A stretch of DNA of 64,000 nt from the NCBI RefSeq assembly GCF_023015615.1, contig NZ_JALKAJ010000004.1:62001-126000 (forward strand), written 5' to 3'. Below, one piece after another: positions 33,277 through 42,360 of this stretch (its first letter is position 1; each line of letters begins with the position of its first letter). Both the position numbers and the translations under genes were made by a program. Source of the stretch: Qipengyuania sp. S6317L1. GTDB taxonomy: Bacteria > Pseudomonadota > Alphaproteobacteria > Sphingomonadales > Sphingomonadaceae. The notes beneath the pieces were generated by a model, which saw nothing but the letters and a program-made list of their open reading frames with translations, searched no databases and was not told the origin of the DNA.

Positions 33277-33927
33277 ATGACCCACATGCTACGCATCGAT
33301 GCATCATCGCGTCCCGGACCGGATGCTGCCACTTCGGAAGCCTCGTTCAGCAGGGGACTTGCCGATCAAGTCCAGAGGCATCTTGAAAGAACTCTTGGGC
33401 AGGTAACGCTCACAGAGCGTGATCTCGTCGAGGCCCCGATCCCGCACATCGACAATCAGACGATCGCGGGGTTTTACACTCCGGCCGATCAAATGACCAC
33501 CGAGCTGCAGTCCGCAACGGCCCTGTCAGATGCGCTTATCGATGAAGTCGAGCAGGCTGACATCCTGCTAATCTCGTGCCCGATCTACAATTTCGGCGTG
33601 CCTTCCGCGATGAAGGCATGGATCGATCACGTCGTGAGAATTGGCCGCACTTTCGCTTACGAAAATGGCGAGTTTCGCGGCCTGTTGGAGAACAAGCGCG
33701 CAATCGTCGCCTACTCCTATGGAGCGCCCGGCTACAGCGATGACGGCCCGCTGAGTTCCTACGATTTCATGCGCCCCTACCTCACGATGATCCTGAACTT
33801 CATCGGGATTTCGGACGTTCAAGGCTTCGTGCTCGAAGGCACTACTGGCGATCCCCAGGATGTCGCCGCCGCACAGGCAGGCGCCAAGAAACAGATCGAA
33901 GAGTACTTTGCTGGGGGGGCATCGTGA
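33277..33927 (+). CDS. azoR: FMN-dependent NADH-azoreductase (flavodoxin fold)
   Basis: Flavin-dependent quinone or azo reductase of 216 residues, cytoplasmic. The N-terminal MLRIDASSRP binds the flavin phosphate, and ISCPIYNFGVPSAMKAWIDHVVRIGRTF is the family's central signature (cited in part: PIYNFGVPSAMK). The end GISDVQGFVLEG agrees as well. AAAGGAG precedes the ATG. It is followed by an SDR gene with touching stop and start, so both are one transcript under the LysR gene. Quinone detoxification is the likely role. Confidence 0.9.
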   Translation: MTHMLRIDASSRPGPDAATSEASFSRGLADQVQRHLERTLGQVTLTERDLVEAPIPHIDNQTIAGFYTPADQMTTELQSATALSDALIDEVEQADILLISCPIYNFGVPSAMKAWIDHVVRIGRTFAYENGEFRGLLENKRAIVAYSYGAPGYSDDGPLSSYDFMRPYLTMILNFIGISDVQGFVLEGTTGDPQDVAAAQAGAKKQIEEYFAGGAS

Positions 33928-34697
33928 TGTTGAACGAACACATCGATCTCACCGGAAAGATCGCCATCATCACCGGCGCGAGCCGGGGGATTGGCGAAGC
34001 CGCTGCTCGACGTCTCGCCAAAGCCAATGCCACTGTGGTCTTGCTCGCTCGTTCGAGCGCCGACATCGAACACATCGCAAGCGAGCTGGGGGACAATGCC
34101 CGAGCCATCGCCTGCGACGTTGCCGATTGGCACGCAGTGGCCGCGGCCGTTGATCGGGTCTTCACCGAGTTTGGCAAGGTCGACATTCTGGTCAACAATG
34201 CCGGTGTCATTGACCCAATTCACCGCATTGAAGACGCCGATGTCGAGGGGTGGTCGCGCACGGTTGATATCAACCTCAAAGGTGCCTTTCACTGCATCCG
34301 AGCGGTGCTTCCGATCATGAAAGCCAATGGGGCTGGTACGATCATCAACATCTCGTCCGGAGCCGCAACAAGCGCGCTCGAGGGCTGGTCGCATTACTGC
34401 TCAACCAAGGCGGCGGTCCTGATGCTCACTCGCTGCGTGGCCAAGGAAGAAGCCGGGAACGGCATCCGTTGTGTGGGCTTGTCGCCTGGCACGGTTGCTA
34501 CCGAGTTTCAGCGACGGATCAAGGCTGCGGGCATCAATCCCGTCTCCAAACTGGGGTGGGAGCAGCACATCCCTCCCGAATGGGCGGCGGAGGCGATCGC
34601 TTGGCTAACGACGGAGCAGAGCCGCATCCACGATGGCGGTGACTTTTCGATCAAGACTAACGAGGGTCGAGAGTTCGTCGGGCTACCCGCTTTGTGA
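33927..34697 (+). CDS. Short-chain dehydrogenase/reductase
   Basis: NAD(P)-dependent SDR of about 256 residues. The cofactor motif TGASRGIG, the NNAG segment (ILVNNAGVID), the catalytic serine in NISSGAA and the YCSTK motif are all present. ATG at 33927 or GTG three bases earlier could start it; both overlap the azoreductase stop. Substrate unknown. It follows the azoreductase in one operon and is followed by a hairpin terminator. Confidence 0.92.
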   Translation: MLNEHIDLTGKIAIITGASRGIGEAAARRLAKANATVVLLARSSADIEHIASELGDNARAIACDVADWHAVAAAVDRVFTEFGKVDILVNNAGVIDPIHRIEDADVEGWSRTVDINLKGAFHCIRAVLPIMKANGAGTIINISSGAATSALEGWSHYCSTKAAVLMLTRCVAKEEAGNGIRCVGLSPGTVATEFQRRIKAAGINPVSKLGWEQHIPPEWAAEAIAWLTTEQSRIHDGGDFSIKTNEGREFVGLPAL

Positions 34698-34703
34698 GGA
34701 ACT

Positions 34704-34737
34704 ATACTCCCCAGCACACCTATGCGCTGGGGAGTAT
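34704..34737 (+). terminator. Hairpin after the SDR gene
   Basis: Twelve-bp perfect stem (ATACTCCCCAGC/GCTGGGGAGTAT) with a ten-base loop, seven bases after the stop. No clear T-tract follows. Confidence 0.6.
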
Positions 34738-34813
34738 TGAAAGCAGATCGATTCATAACTCTTCGCACTTGTGTCGGGAGCCCAAGGTCCGCTTGGTCAT
34801 AGCCTGTAGCTGC

Positions 34814-34839
34814 AAGCCGACAGTCCGTTAACGGCCCAG
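34814..34839 (+). repeat. Dispersed 26-bp element, copy 4
   Basis: Begins AAGCCGACAGTCC and ends GTTAACGGCCCAG; its second half holds the palindrome CCGTTAACGG. It lies at the border between the oxidoreductase block and the parB backbone. Confidence 0.5.
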
Positions 34840-34850
34840 ACCTGGACATG

Positions 34851-34885
34851 AAAAAGGCGGCCCGTCCCGAGAGGGACGGACCGCC
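34851..34885 (-). terminator. Intrinsic terminator of the parB operon
   Basis: Minus-strand stem GGCGGTCCGTCCC against GGGACGGGCCGCC with one mismatch and a four-base loop, followed by TTTTT, 30 bases after the parB stop. Confidence 0.88.
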
Positions 34886-34915
34886 CGCCGAGTAACCTGG
34901 ACCTGTCAGGAGGGG

Positions 34916-36886
34916 TCAGGCAGCCGGCTCGGCAATTTCGTTCGCGGTCTCGTCCTCGGCCGGGTCCACTGTTTCATCCTCGACCGGCTCCTCAGGCGGA
35001 CCGAAGCGCATGATCTCGGGCACCCACGCTCCCGCTCGCGTTTTCACATCCGCCTCGCCGATGAAATTGCCGGAGAAGATGCGCTCGGCTGCGCTCGCCA
35101 ACTCTGCTTTCTTCGAACCTGCATAGCGACCGACGAGTTCGGGGCCGCCTGCTGCATCGAGCGCTTCGAGTGTACGCGCCTTGGCCACACGATCGAATAA
35201 GTTCGCCGCCGTCGGCCGCCACCAGTGCGCGGTCTCGATCTCGAGCAGCGACCCGAGGATTTCATGCAGCGGCGCCGAGCGATCGCCTTCACACGCAAGG
35301 CTCGCGACCAGCGTGCGGGATACGACATGACCGAGCCAGGCCGAACGTGCTTCATCGCTCAATGCGCGGAAGCGTTCGAACCGTTCGACATCGGTCTCGC
35401 CGGCGCGCCAGCTTTCGTCGAGCGAAGCGACAAATTCGGCGAGCGCAGCGCTTGCTGGGGCGTCCTTCGCCTCGAAGCCGACCACCGGTCCCGATGCTAC
35501 CGAGCCGACCAGCGTCGATGCCTTCTTCGCGCGCCAGTCATGCCCATCGGCATCGGCGAGCGTGAAGACCATGAAGTCGAGCGCAAGCGCAGGATCATTG
35601 GCCAAGTGGATCGCCAGGATATCGCGGCGCTGCATCGCGAGCTCGTCGAGCAGTCGCTGCGAAAGCGCACCGCTCTTGCGCTTGGTATCAGCGCCAGCAT
35701 CCACCGGTTCGACTGCTCCGTCGTCAGCGTTGACGACTTCAACTTCGGTGTAGAATTGCGGCACCAATGCCGGTTCGCCATTGCGAGAGAGCACGAGGAA
35801 CGCTCCAGCCTCCGACTTCAGCTCGTCGGCAAGCACCGGCGGACGATCGTTGAGATCGCGCATCGCGCGGTCGATCGAGACCAGTTCCTCTTCCGCCTTG
35901 GCGATCTCGCTTTCGTCGCTGTCCTCATCCTCAAGGATGGCGGCCGTCCGATCGTAGTCGGCTTCAAGGTCGCTGAGCTCACGAGCCTCGTCTTCGGTTA
36001 GCGGAGCCGGTTCGCATGGGAGCCGATTGAGGCCCTCGATGAGATCGTGGCTGACATAGTTGCCAAGCGTGGGTCGCACCCAGGCAAGACCGTGTTCTTC
36101 CGCGACCTTCTTCGCAGCATCATCCATCGCTTTCTGGGCAAGGTCTTCGAGAAGCGCGACATCGATCCAGCTCTCGCTGGCTTCGTCGTCGAACAGTTCG
36201 CGTTCGATCCGGCCGCCTGCAGCAAGGTAGGCATCGCGCCCGACCAGAACCGCGCGCGGATCGGAGCCACGAACAGTGGCATCAAGCACCATGCGCCGGA
36301 TTGTGTCTGGCGTGACCTGGTACCAGGCATCCTTCAGTTCGGCAAAGACGTGCGCCTGACGATCGATGTCTGAGATTGCCCCATAGGCCTTGGCCATGTC
36401 GAGCGTGATTGCGCCTTCGGCGAGCGCTTCAAAGACACAAGGTGCGAGGCCTGCCAGACGCAGACGACCCTCGACAAAGCGGGCCGTGAGACCGAACCGG
36501 CGGGCAACGTCTTCGGTACTGGCTCCCGCCTCGATGATCGCAGCAAAAGCCTGTGCCTCGTCGGCCGGGTTCATTGCGAGGCGCTGGAAGTTCTCGGCGA
36601 GGCTTGCTTCGCGTACTTCGCTTTCCTCGCCTTCGATGACGAGACAAGTGACTTCGTGATTCTTGGGAAGAGAGCCCTCCTCGGCCAGCGCCTGGAGCTG
36701 AGCCAGACGGCGACCACCGGCCTCGACTTCGAACTTGCCGCGCTTTGCTTTTCGCACGACGAGGTTCTGCAAGAGTCCGCGGGCGGCAATGTCCGCCCGC
36801 AGCTGCAGGTCGGCAAGTACGTCGCTCGACTTGCGAACATTCCGCGGGCTTGGGACGAGCTTTTTCAAAGGAATAGACTGGATCAT
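34916..36886 (-). CDS. parB: Large ParB/RepB/Spo0J-family protein
   Basis: ParB-type DNA-binding protein of 656 residues. The N-terminal nuclease-like ParB domain has IPLKKLVPSPRNVRK, the box VEAGGRRLAQLQAL and LAENFQRLAMNPADEAQAF; a helix-turn-helix follows (TEDVARRFGLTARFVEGRLRLA in part). A long acidic C-terminal region of about 450 residues is specific to elements of this kind. The ATG at 36886 has AGGAGA upstream; an extension to 36964 has no such site. No parA lies nearby, so it is more likely a regulator or element-maintenance protein than a standard partition partner. It is downstream of the helicase gene on the same strand, 99 bases away. Confidence 0.9.
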   Translation of the reverse strand: MIQSIPLKKLVPSPRNVRKSSDVLADLQLRADIAARGLLQNLVVRKAKRGKFEVEAGGRRLAQLQALAEEGSLPKNHEVTCLVIEGEESEVREASLAENFQRLAMNPADEAQAFAAIIEAGASTEDVARRFGLTARFVEGRLRLAGLAPCVFEALAEGAITLDMAKAYGAISDIDRQAHVFAELKDAWYQVTPDTIRRMVLDATVRGSDPRAVLVGRDAYLAAGGRIERELFDDEASESWIDVALLEDLAQKAMDDAAKKVAEEHGLAWVRPTLGNYVSHDLIEGLNRLPCEPAPLTEDEARELSDLEADYDRTAAILEDEDSDESEIAKAEEELVSIDRAMRDLNDRPPVLADELKSEAGAFLVLSRNGEPALVPQFYTEVEVVNADDGAVEPVDAGADTKRKSGALSQRLLDELAMQRRDILAIHLANDPALALDFMVFTLADADGHDWRAKKASTLVGSVASGPVVGFEAKDAPASAALAEFVASLDESWRAGETDVERFERFRALSDEARSAWLGHVVSRTLVASLACEGDRSAPLHEILGSLLEIETAHWWRPTAANLFDRVAKARTLEALDAAGGPELVGRYAGSKKAELASAAERIFSGNFIGEADVKTRAGAWVPEIMRFGPPEEPVEDETVDPAEDETANEIAEPAA

Positions 36887-36985
36887 GGATTGTCTCCTGA
36901 TGGATTGAAAAGCCACGCGACGGTGCATGGCCCGACAAGCCACCGGCTCCCTCCCCTCTCTCACGCTTGGTCATGGATTTGCCCT

Positions 36986-39900
36986 TCAGGCCGCAATGGC
37001 TGGGAGAACAGAGGATGCCTTCGACACGGGGACGAAAAGGCGCGTGCGGTAGCGGATGATCTCGGTGAAACAGCCCTTGGTCTTATACCAGTCGAGGCGC
37101 TCAGGCGCATACCCAGTGAGCTCAAGTCGTTGCTCGCCGCCGACCAAAGAGCGCTTAACGGTCAGTGCATCATGACTGGCAAGCGGCTGGGGCGTTCCGC
37201 TCGAGAGGACAAGTTTCCCGAGTTCGGCTGGAGCCGGGCCGGACACACCCTTCAAGCCGAACGTCTCGGCAATCTTGGCCAAGTCGATATCGAGGACTTC
37301 GCGCCCGATGATCGATCTGCCATCCTCGGCGACAAGTCGCGTCACCCGGACATGCTCGCCAGGCAGCCGCTTCCAGACCGGGAGTAATAGCCCCGTCGCC
37401 AGATGCGCTCGTTCGGTCACCGGCGAGGCCGCTGCGGCGCTTTCTTCTTGTGTCCAGAGCTTGGAGAACTCGGTTACGCCGACCTCTTCCCACAGGCTTT
37501 CACCGAGCGCGTCGAGCGTCCAGTTGGCGGATTTAAGCGGTCGGAGAAGGCGACGGCGTTCGATCACCGCGCCGTCATCGGCAATGAGGCGCCGCGCCGG
37601 AACTGACAGGGCCACCTTGCCCGAGCGCGCATTGCGCAGGGGAATGGCCTGGGGGGATCCGATCTCGTGCATCCTGACGAGACGTTTGAAGCGCAGCGGG
37701 CGCAATTGGCGTTTCACTTCGAGCGAAACCAGGCGGGTTTCGGCGCCCGAAACAGGATCTGTGCGGAGAACTTCATCAGACAGCACCATAAAGCTGTCGG
37801 CGCGGACCGTCTCCAAACCCAGATCGAGCGTGCCAGCCTCGCGTGCGGCCTCGATGCGCGCTTCCACAAGTCCGAGATATTCCTCGAAGATGGCGTTCTG
37901 CAGTGCGATCGGGAGCGCAAGTATGCGATTGAGCCAGCGTTGGATCGTGGGAAGGTTATCGCTCAGGCCGCCATCGGGGTTCTCGAGCTTGAGGCCTGTT
38001 AGCTCGACGAAGTCCCCGAAACCAACCGCCTCGAGTTTTCCATCGTAAAGCAGGTGAAACCAGCGCGAGAGCGCGTCCTTCGCATAATCGCTTTCGAGAT
38101 TGTCGGCAGGGTCGAACAGGTTCTGTCCCCCTGTCTGACGCTGGCCGCGTGTGAGAGCGCCCAATGCGTCGAGCCTTCGCGCGATTGTCGAGATGAAGCG
38201 GCGTTCGCCCTTCACATCGGTCGTGACCGGGCGGAACAGCGGCGCAGAAGCCTGGTTAGTACGGTTTGTCCGGCCAAGACCCTGGATTGCATTGTCCGCG
38301 CGCCAGCCCGGTTCGAGGAGAAAATGGACGCGGCGCTGCTGGTTCTGCGCATCGAGATCGGCGTGATAGGATCGGCCCGTACCCCCCGCGTCCGAGAAAA
38401 TCAGAATACGCTTCGTCCCGTCCATGAAGCACTGTGCTTCAGCGACGTTGGCGCTTGCGCTTCGACGTTCAAGCCGCTGCTGACCGTCGCGTCCCAAGAC
38501 CAACCTGCGCGTGCGGCCTGTGACCTCGGCCACAGCCTCGGTCCCGAAGTGCTCGATGATGGCATCGAGTGCAGTGGCGATTGGCGGAAGGGCGCAAAGC
38601 TGTTCGATCAGCGCGTCGCGCGCAGCGATGGCACGCGAGCAGAGAACGGGATTGCCGTGATCGTCGCTCATCGCTTCGGATCGCAAATTGCCTTCCTCGT
38701 CAGTGAAGACCTGCATCAGGCGCACCGGGAAGCTCTTCGCGAGATAGTCGATGACATATTCGCGCGGAGAGAGATCGATATCGAGCGCTTCTCGCTCCTC
38801 GTCCGAGAGATCGGCCAGGCGTCGGTCAAGCATGGCCTCAGCGGTCGAGACCAGCTGCACCACCACCGAATGATCATCGCCGAGCGCCTCTTCCATTGCC
38901 GGGATCAGGCTCGGCAGTTTCATCGAGAGCAGAAGCTGCCCAAAGAAGCGCTGCTTGGTGCCTTCGAATATCGAGAGCGCCGCTGCCTTGGCGTTGCGAT
39001 TGAGCGTATCGCCGCTGTCCTCATCGACCACCCTTGTGGCTTCGAGTGCTTGGTCGAGATTGCGGTGGATGATCGCCCAGGCATCGGCGTAGGCATCGTA
39101 GATCCGCACCTGCGCCTGCGTGAGCTGATGTTCGAGGATCTCGTATTCGACCCCGGCAAAGGACAACGCACGGGCAAGGTAGAGCCCCTGTGCCTTGAGA
39201 TCGCGGGCGACGAGTTCCATCGCCGCGACGCCGCCGGCGCGGATCTCGGTCATGAATGCCTGATGCGTTGGGAACGCGGTTTCTGGCCCCCACAGTCCAA
39301 GGCGGGCTGTGTAGCCGAGGTTGGCAATGTCAGACGCGCCGGTAGCGGAAGCGTACAGAACACGTGCTCGCGGCAGATGGTTCTGAAGCCTGAGACCTGC
39401 CATCCCTTGCTCCGATCCTTTGACATTGCCGCGGGTCGAGGAAGAGCCGAGCGCATTAGCCATGGAATGCGCTTCGTCGAAGGCAATCACGCCCTCGAAT
39501 TGCTCGGCGGCCCAGTCGAGGATCTGATCGAGCCTTGTGTCCTCGGCGCGTCCCGAGCGAAGCGTTGGATAGGTTACAAACAGGATACCCTCCGCCATTG
39601 TCACAGGACTTCCGAGATTCCATCGGGAGAGCGGCTGGATGTCGAGCGGGAGCCCGCCAAGCGCCTCCCAGTCGCGGCGCGCGTCTTCGAGCAGTGCCTC
39701 GTTCTTGGTGATCCAGATGTGACGGCGTTGGCCCGAGAGCCAGCGATCCATCATGACGCCCGCGATTTGGCGACCCTTGCCTGCGCCCGTACCATCACCG
39801 AGGAAAAAGCCTTGCCGGTAGGAGTGACCGTCCTCCGCGAGTTCGACCGTCGTTCCTTTTTGGCTTGGACGGAATTGCCCGGGAAGGTCGCGGGTGAATG

Positions 39901-41233
39901 CCTCGCAAGCGTAGATCAGTGTTTCGCACTGTGCGGCCGAGAGCAGTTTGCCCTCCTGCCAGTTCACGGGAAGCAAAGGGCGCGCTTTCGCTACCGGTGC
40001 CGCGACCGAGCCCATCGCGACCGATTCTACGAGCGGCGTCGGGTGAACAGGTGCATCGTCCATGATGACGCGGCTCGGTCGGTAAGGCAGGTAGATGCCC
40101 GCCTGCTCGGGAACGGGTGCAGGCTCTGCCAGGGCTTCATAGTTGAGCGCGACTGCCGCGCTTTTCTGGGCGGCTGCAGTCAGGAAAGGAGCAACCGGCT
40201 TGCGCGAAGCAGCGCCGCTTACCGAGGTCGCAACCGAGCGTACCGGAAGGCGATGAACGTTGGCCTGCAAAGGCGCACGATCAGGCAAATGCGCTAGGCA
40301 GGAATTCAGTTCGGTGAGGTCGGCGAACTCCCCCGTGATCGTGGAAGCGTCCTGAAGAGGCTCCTTGTCGATGACGACCATTCTGACCGCGATCCCGGTT
40401 CCGCTTCGCGAGAATGCGCCCGACAGCCGGACGTCGAGCAGCAGCGACGCCTGTTCCTGGTCTTCGACAAAGGTCGCGGCGTCAAAGCTGTCCGGGAGAA
40501 TGGCCACGAGGCGACCTCCTACCGCGCAAATCCGAAGCGCGCTGCGCAAGTGGCGCATTGCCGTGCGGCCATCGACGCCCCGCTCGCGGCTTCGAGCAAA
40601 GGGAGGATTCATCAGGATGACGCTGGGGTTGAGGCTGGAACTATGGCCATCGGTCAGTTCTGCAACCAACTCGCCATCATGTGCGGATAGCCGGGCATCT
40701 GGGAAGATATGCGCCAGCGCATCGCCGCGCGCGCGATCGATCTCGTTCAGCGTCAGCGAGCACCCTCGAACGTCGCCCCAAAGCGCAAGAGCGCCATTCC
40801 CGGCTGACGGTTCGAGAACGCGATCGCGCGGGGCGAGGCAAGCGGCTTTGGCCATCAGCCATCCAAGGATCGGCGGCGTCGAAAACTGCTGTAGCTCGAC
40901 TTGGCAGTCGCTGCGCACGTGGCGAGGCGGTAAGGCTGCATCGAGCCAATCGAACCGTGCTGCAGCCTCGTGGAAACCTGTATCGAGGTCGATGCGTGAG
41001 AACTCGCGGAGCCAGAGCAAGGCGCCAATCTCGACCGCGTTGTTGTAGTCGTCGATGGTCCACGCACTGCCCCAGTCCTGCACGTCGGTTTGAGCGGCGA
41101 AAAACTCGGAAATGTCAGGTCGGGTGAGATGGCATCCATCCGCAAGTCGCCGGGAAATTCGTTCACCGATTGCGAAAGCGAGCGGAATTGTGCTCGATGT
41201 CTCGCGGTCTGGAAAAAAGTCTGACTGAAACAT
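36986..41233 (-). CDS. Methylase-helicase of the strawberry notch type
   Basis: Giant protein of 1415 residues. An N-terminal methyltransferase-like domain has EPSAGNG at 141-147 and LMNPPF ending at 212, the motif of N6-adenine methyltransferases. The second part is a superfamily 2 helicase of the strawberry notch group, with Walker A GDGTGAGKGR at 479-488, DEAH at 586-589 and SATGASD further on; a C-terminal helicase lobe holds QGLGRTNRTNQ. Such proteins are common in conjugative elements of alphaproteobacteria, where their exact job is unknown; defence against host systems or DNA processing has been proposed. ATG at 41233 follows AGGAGG. It lies between the Toprim protein and parB. Confidence 0.92.
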   Translation of the reverse strand: MFQSDFFPDRETSSTIPLAFAIGERISRRLADGCHLTRPDISEFFAAQTDVQDWGSAWTIDDYNNAVEIGALLWLREFSRIDLDTGFHEAAARFDWLDAALPPRHVRSDCQVELQQFSTPPILGWLMAKAACLAPRDRVLEPSAGNGALALWGDVRGCSLTLNEIDRARGDALAHIFPDARLSAHDGELVAELTDGHSSSLNPSVILMNPPFARSRERGVDGRTAMRHLRSALRICAVGGRLVAILPDSFDAATFVEDQEQASLLLDVRLSGAFSRSGTGIAVRMVVIDKEPLQDASTITGEFADLTELNSCLAHLPDRAPLQANVHRLPVRSVATSVSGAASRKPVAPFLTAAAQKSAAVALNYEALAEPAPVPEQAGIYLPYRPSRVIMDDAPVHPTPLVESVAMGSVAAPVAKARPLLPVNWQEGKLLSAAQCETLIYACEAFTRDLPGQFRPSQKGTTVELAEDGHSYRQGFFLGDGTGAGKGRQIAGVMMDRWLSGQRRHIWITKNEALLEDARRDWEALGGLPLDIQPLSRWNLGSPVTMAEGILFVTYPTLRSGRAEDTRLDQILDWAAEQFEGVIAFDEAHSMANALGSSSTRGNVKGSEQGMAGLRLQNHLPRARVLYASATGASDIANLGYTARLGLWGPETAFPTHQAFMTEIRAGGVAAMELVARDLKAQGLYLARALSFAGVEYEILEHQLTQAQVRIYDAYADAWAIIHRNLDQALEATRVVDEDSGDTLNRNAKAAALSIFEGTKQRFFGQLLLSMKLPSLIPAMEEALGDDHSVVVQLVSTAEAMLDRRLADLSDEEREALDIDLSPREYVIDYLAKSFPVRLMQVFTDEEGNLRSEAMSDDHGNPVLCSRAIAARDALIEQLCALPPIATALDAIIEHFGTEAVAEVTGRTRRLVLGRDGQQRLERRSASANVAEAQCFMDGTKRILIFSDAGGTGRSYHADLDAQNQQRRVHFLLEPGWRADNAIQGLGRTNRTNQASAPLFRPVTTDVKGERRFISTIARRLDALGALTRGQRQTGGQNLFDPADNLESDYAKDALSRWFHLLYDGKLEAVGFGDFVELTGLKLENPDGGLSDNLPTIQRWLNRILALPIALQNAIFEEYLGLVEARIEAAREAGTLDLGLETVRADSFMVLSDEVLRTDPVSGAETRLVSLEVKRQLRPLRFKRLVRMHEIGSPQAIPLRNARSGKVALSVPARRLIADDGAVIERRRLLRPLKSANWTLDALGESLWEEVGVTEFSKLWTQEESAAAASPVTERAHLATGLLLPVWKRLPGEHVRVTRLVAEDGRSIIGREVLDIDLAKIAETFGLKGVSGPAPAELGKLVLSSGTPQPLASHDALTVKRSLVGGEQRLELTGYAPERLDWYKTKGCFTEIIRYRTRLFVPVSKASSVLPAIAA

Positions 41234-41278
41234 GGCTTGTCGTCCTCCTGGTTGAGGCATCGGGACATGCGCCCTCTG

Positions 41279-41316
41279 CCGGGTCAGGAATTCGAGAAGC
41301 TCTCTCTCCTCTTAGC
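41279..41316 (-). repeat. Shared leader sequence, helicase copy
   Basis: Reads GCTAAGAGGAGAG to CCTGACCCGG in minus-strand sense, nearly equal to 23956-23993 upstream of ardC. The TAA is the stop codon of the Toprim gene. Confidence 0.5.
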
Positions 41317-42226
41317 GACACGCCTTTCGGCGCAGCCATGACTGGAGCTCGTCGTTCCAGTCGGTACCGCGCAACTTAGGCCGTCGAACTTGGATTTGCC
41401 GCCCTTCACGGAGATAGGCACCTAGCCCGCGCTCGGCTGCAAGGTCGCCGCCAGAATCGTGATCCACGAAGAGATGAAGGTCGCTCACGCTCTCCGGAAT
41501 GGCAACCAGCCCGAAGCGTCCATTGCCCAGCGTTGCCCACGTCGGGATACCAGTGAGCGCATAGGCCGACATCGCGCTTTCAATGCCTTCGGCGAGACCG
41601 AGCCTTCCCTCGGCAGGTTCGAACAGACGTACCGCCGCCTCGCCGAGAGACCCCAGTGCGCGTTTCGGCTTCGCAAACAATGCCTGCGTATTGCCGCATT
41701 GCGACAGGAAAGTCCGGTGAACGGCAATCGGCCCCTCGTCGAGGCTGACCGCAGCGATCATCGCTGGCAGGAAGCGTGCGCGACCCTTCGGTCCAAGCGG
41801 CGTGCGCGGATGAAATTTCAGCGCATGGGACGTGGCGAGGATGCCGCGCCCTTCGAGGTAGGCCTTGGCAGGACTTCGGTGCAACGGTCGAGCATCGCGC
41901 CAGATGCGGAGTGCTGCAGCCGATGGCTGGCTGGAATAGCGCGGCTGGATCGGAAACTCGTCGGAGGAGCCTGAGAATAGCGCAGAGGTCTCGATCCCTT
42001 CTCGAGCGAGGGCAGCGAGCACGCTCGCCTGATCGCATCCGGCGAAACAATGCAGTAGGATAGCCCTCCGGCCAAGCGTAACGCCGAGCGAAGGGTTGCG
42101 GTCACCATGCGCGGGACAACGGGCCATGCCCTTGGTGCCTGACCACTTGCCGCCGCGGCTCTCGCAGAGCTTGCGAGCGGTGTCCTCTAGCGAGGGGCGG
42201 GATAGGGTTGAGTTCGAAACGGACAT
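41312..42226 (-). CDS. Zinc-finger/Toprim primase-like protein
   Basis: DNA primase-like protein of 304 residues. The N-terminal zinc ribbon has CPAH at 37-40 and Cys60 and Cys64 (HCFAGC). The Toprim domain begins LAEGIESAMS with Glu213 and has the metal-binding DHD at 255-257. A dedicated polymerase core, as in DnaG, is short or missing, so priming activity is uncertain. ATG at 42226 follows GGAG. It is first of the leftward series Toprim, helicase, parB, which looks like the DNA-metabolism part of the element. Confidence 0.88.
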   Translation of the reverse strand: MSVSNSTLSRPSLEDTARKLCESRGGKWSGTKGMARCPAHGDRNPSLGVTLGRRAILLHCFAGCDQASVLAALAREGIETSALFSGSSDEFPIQPRYSSQPSAAALRIWRDARPLHRSPAKAYLEGRGILATSHALKFHPRTPLGPKGRARFLPAMIAAVSLDEGPIAVHRTFLSQCGNTQALFAKPKRALGSLGEAAVRLFEPAEGRLGLAEGIESAMSAYALTGIPTWATLGNGRFGLVAIPESVSDLHLFVDHDSGGDLAAERGLGAYLREGRQIQVRRPKLRGTDWNDELQSWLRRKACR

Positions 42227-42360
42227 ACTGGCTCCATCGCCGCACAATTGCCCCTGCAGACTGCCCCCTTTCCTCTTACCGGACGCGTATGGCGCTTTCC
42301 TACACCCTTATGTTCCATTTATGTTCTGCCACCTGTCCAGGCAAGACAAGAGAGAACGCA

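Noticed and set aside
38054..40297. 747-codon open frame on the plus strand
   Set aside because: Antisense to the helicase gene. It has no family similarity, and its composition is that of the opposite strand of a GC-rich gene.
41257..41270. Leader hairpin upstream of the helicase gene
   Set aside because: Only a four-base stem (GCAT/ATGC); too weak to add to the hairpin-leader set.
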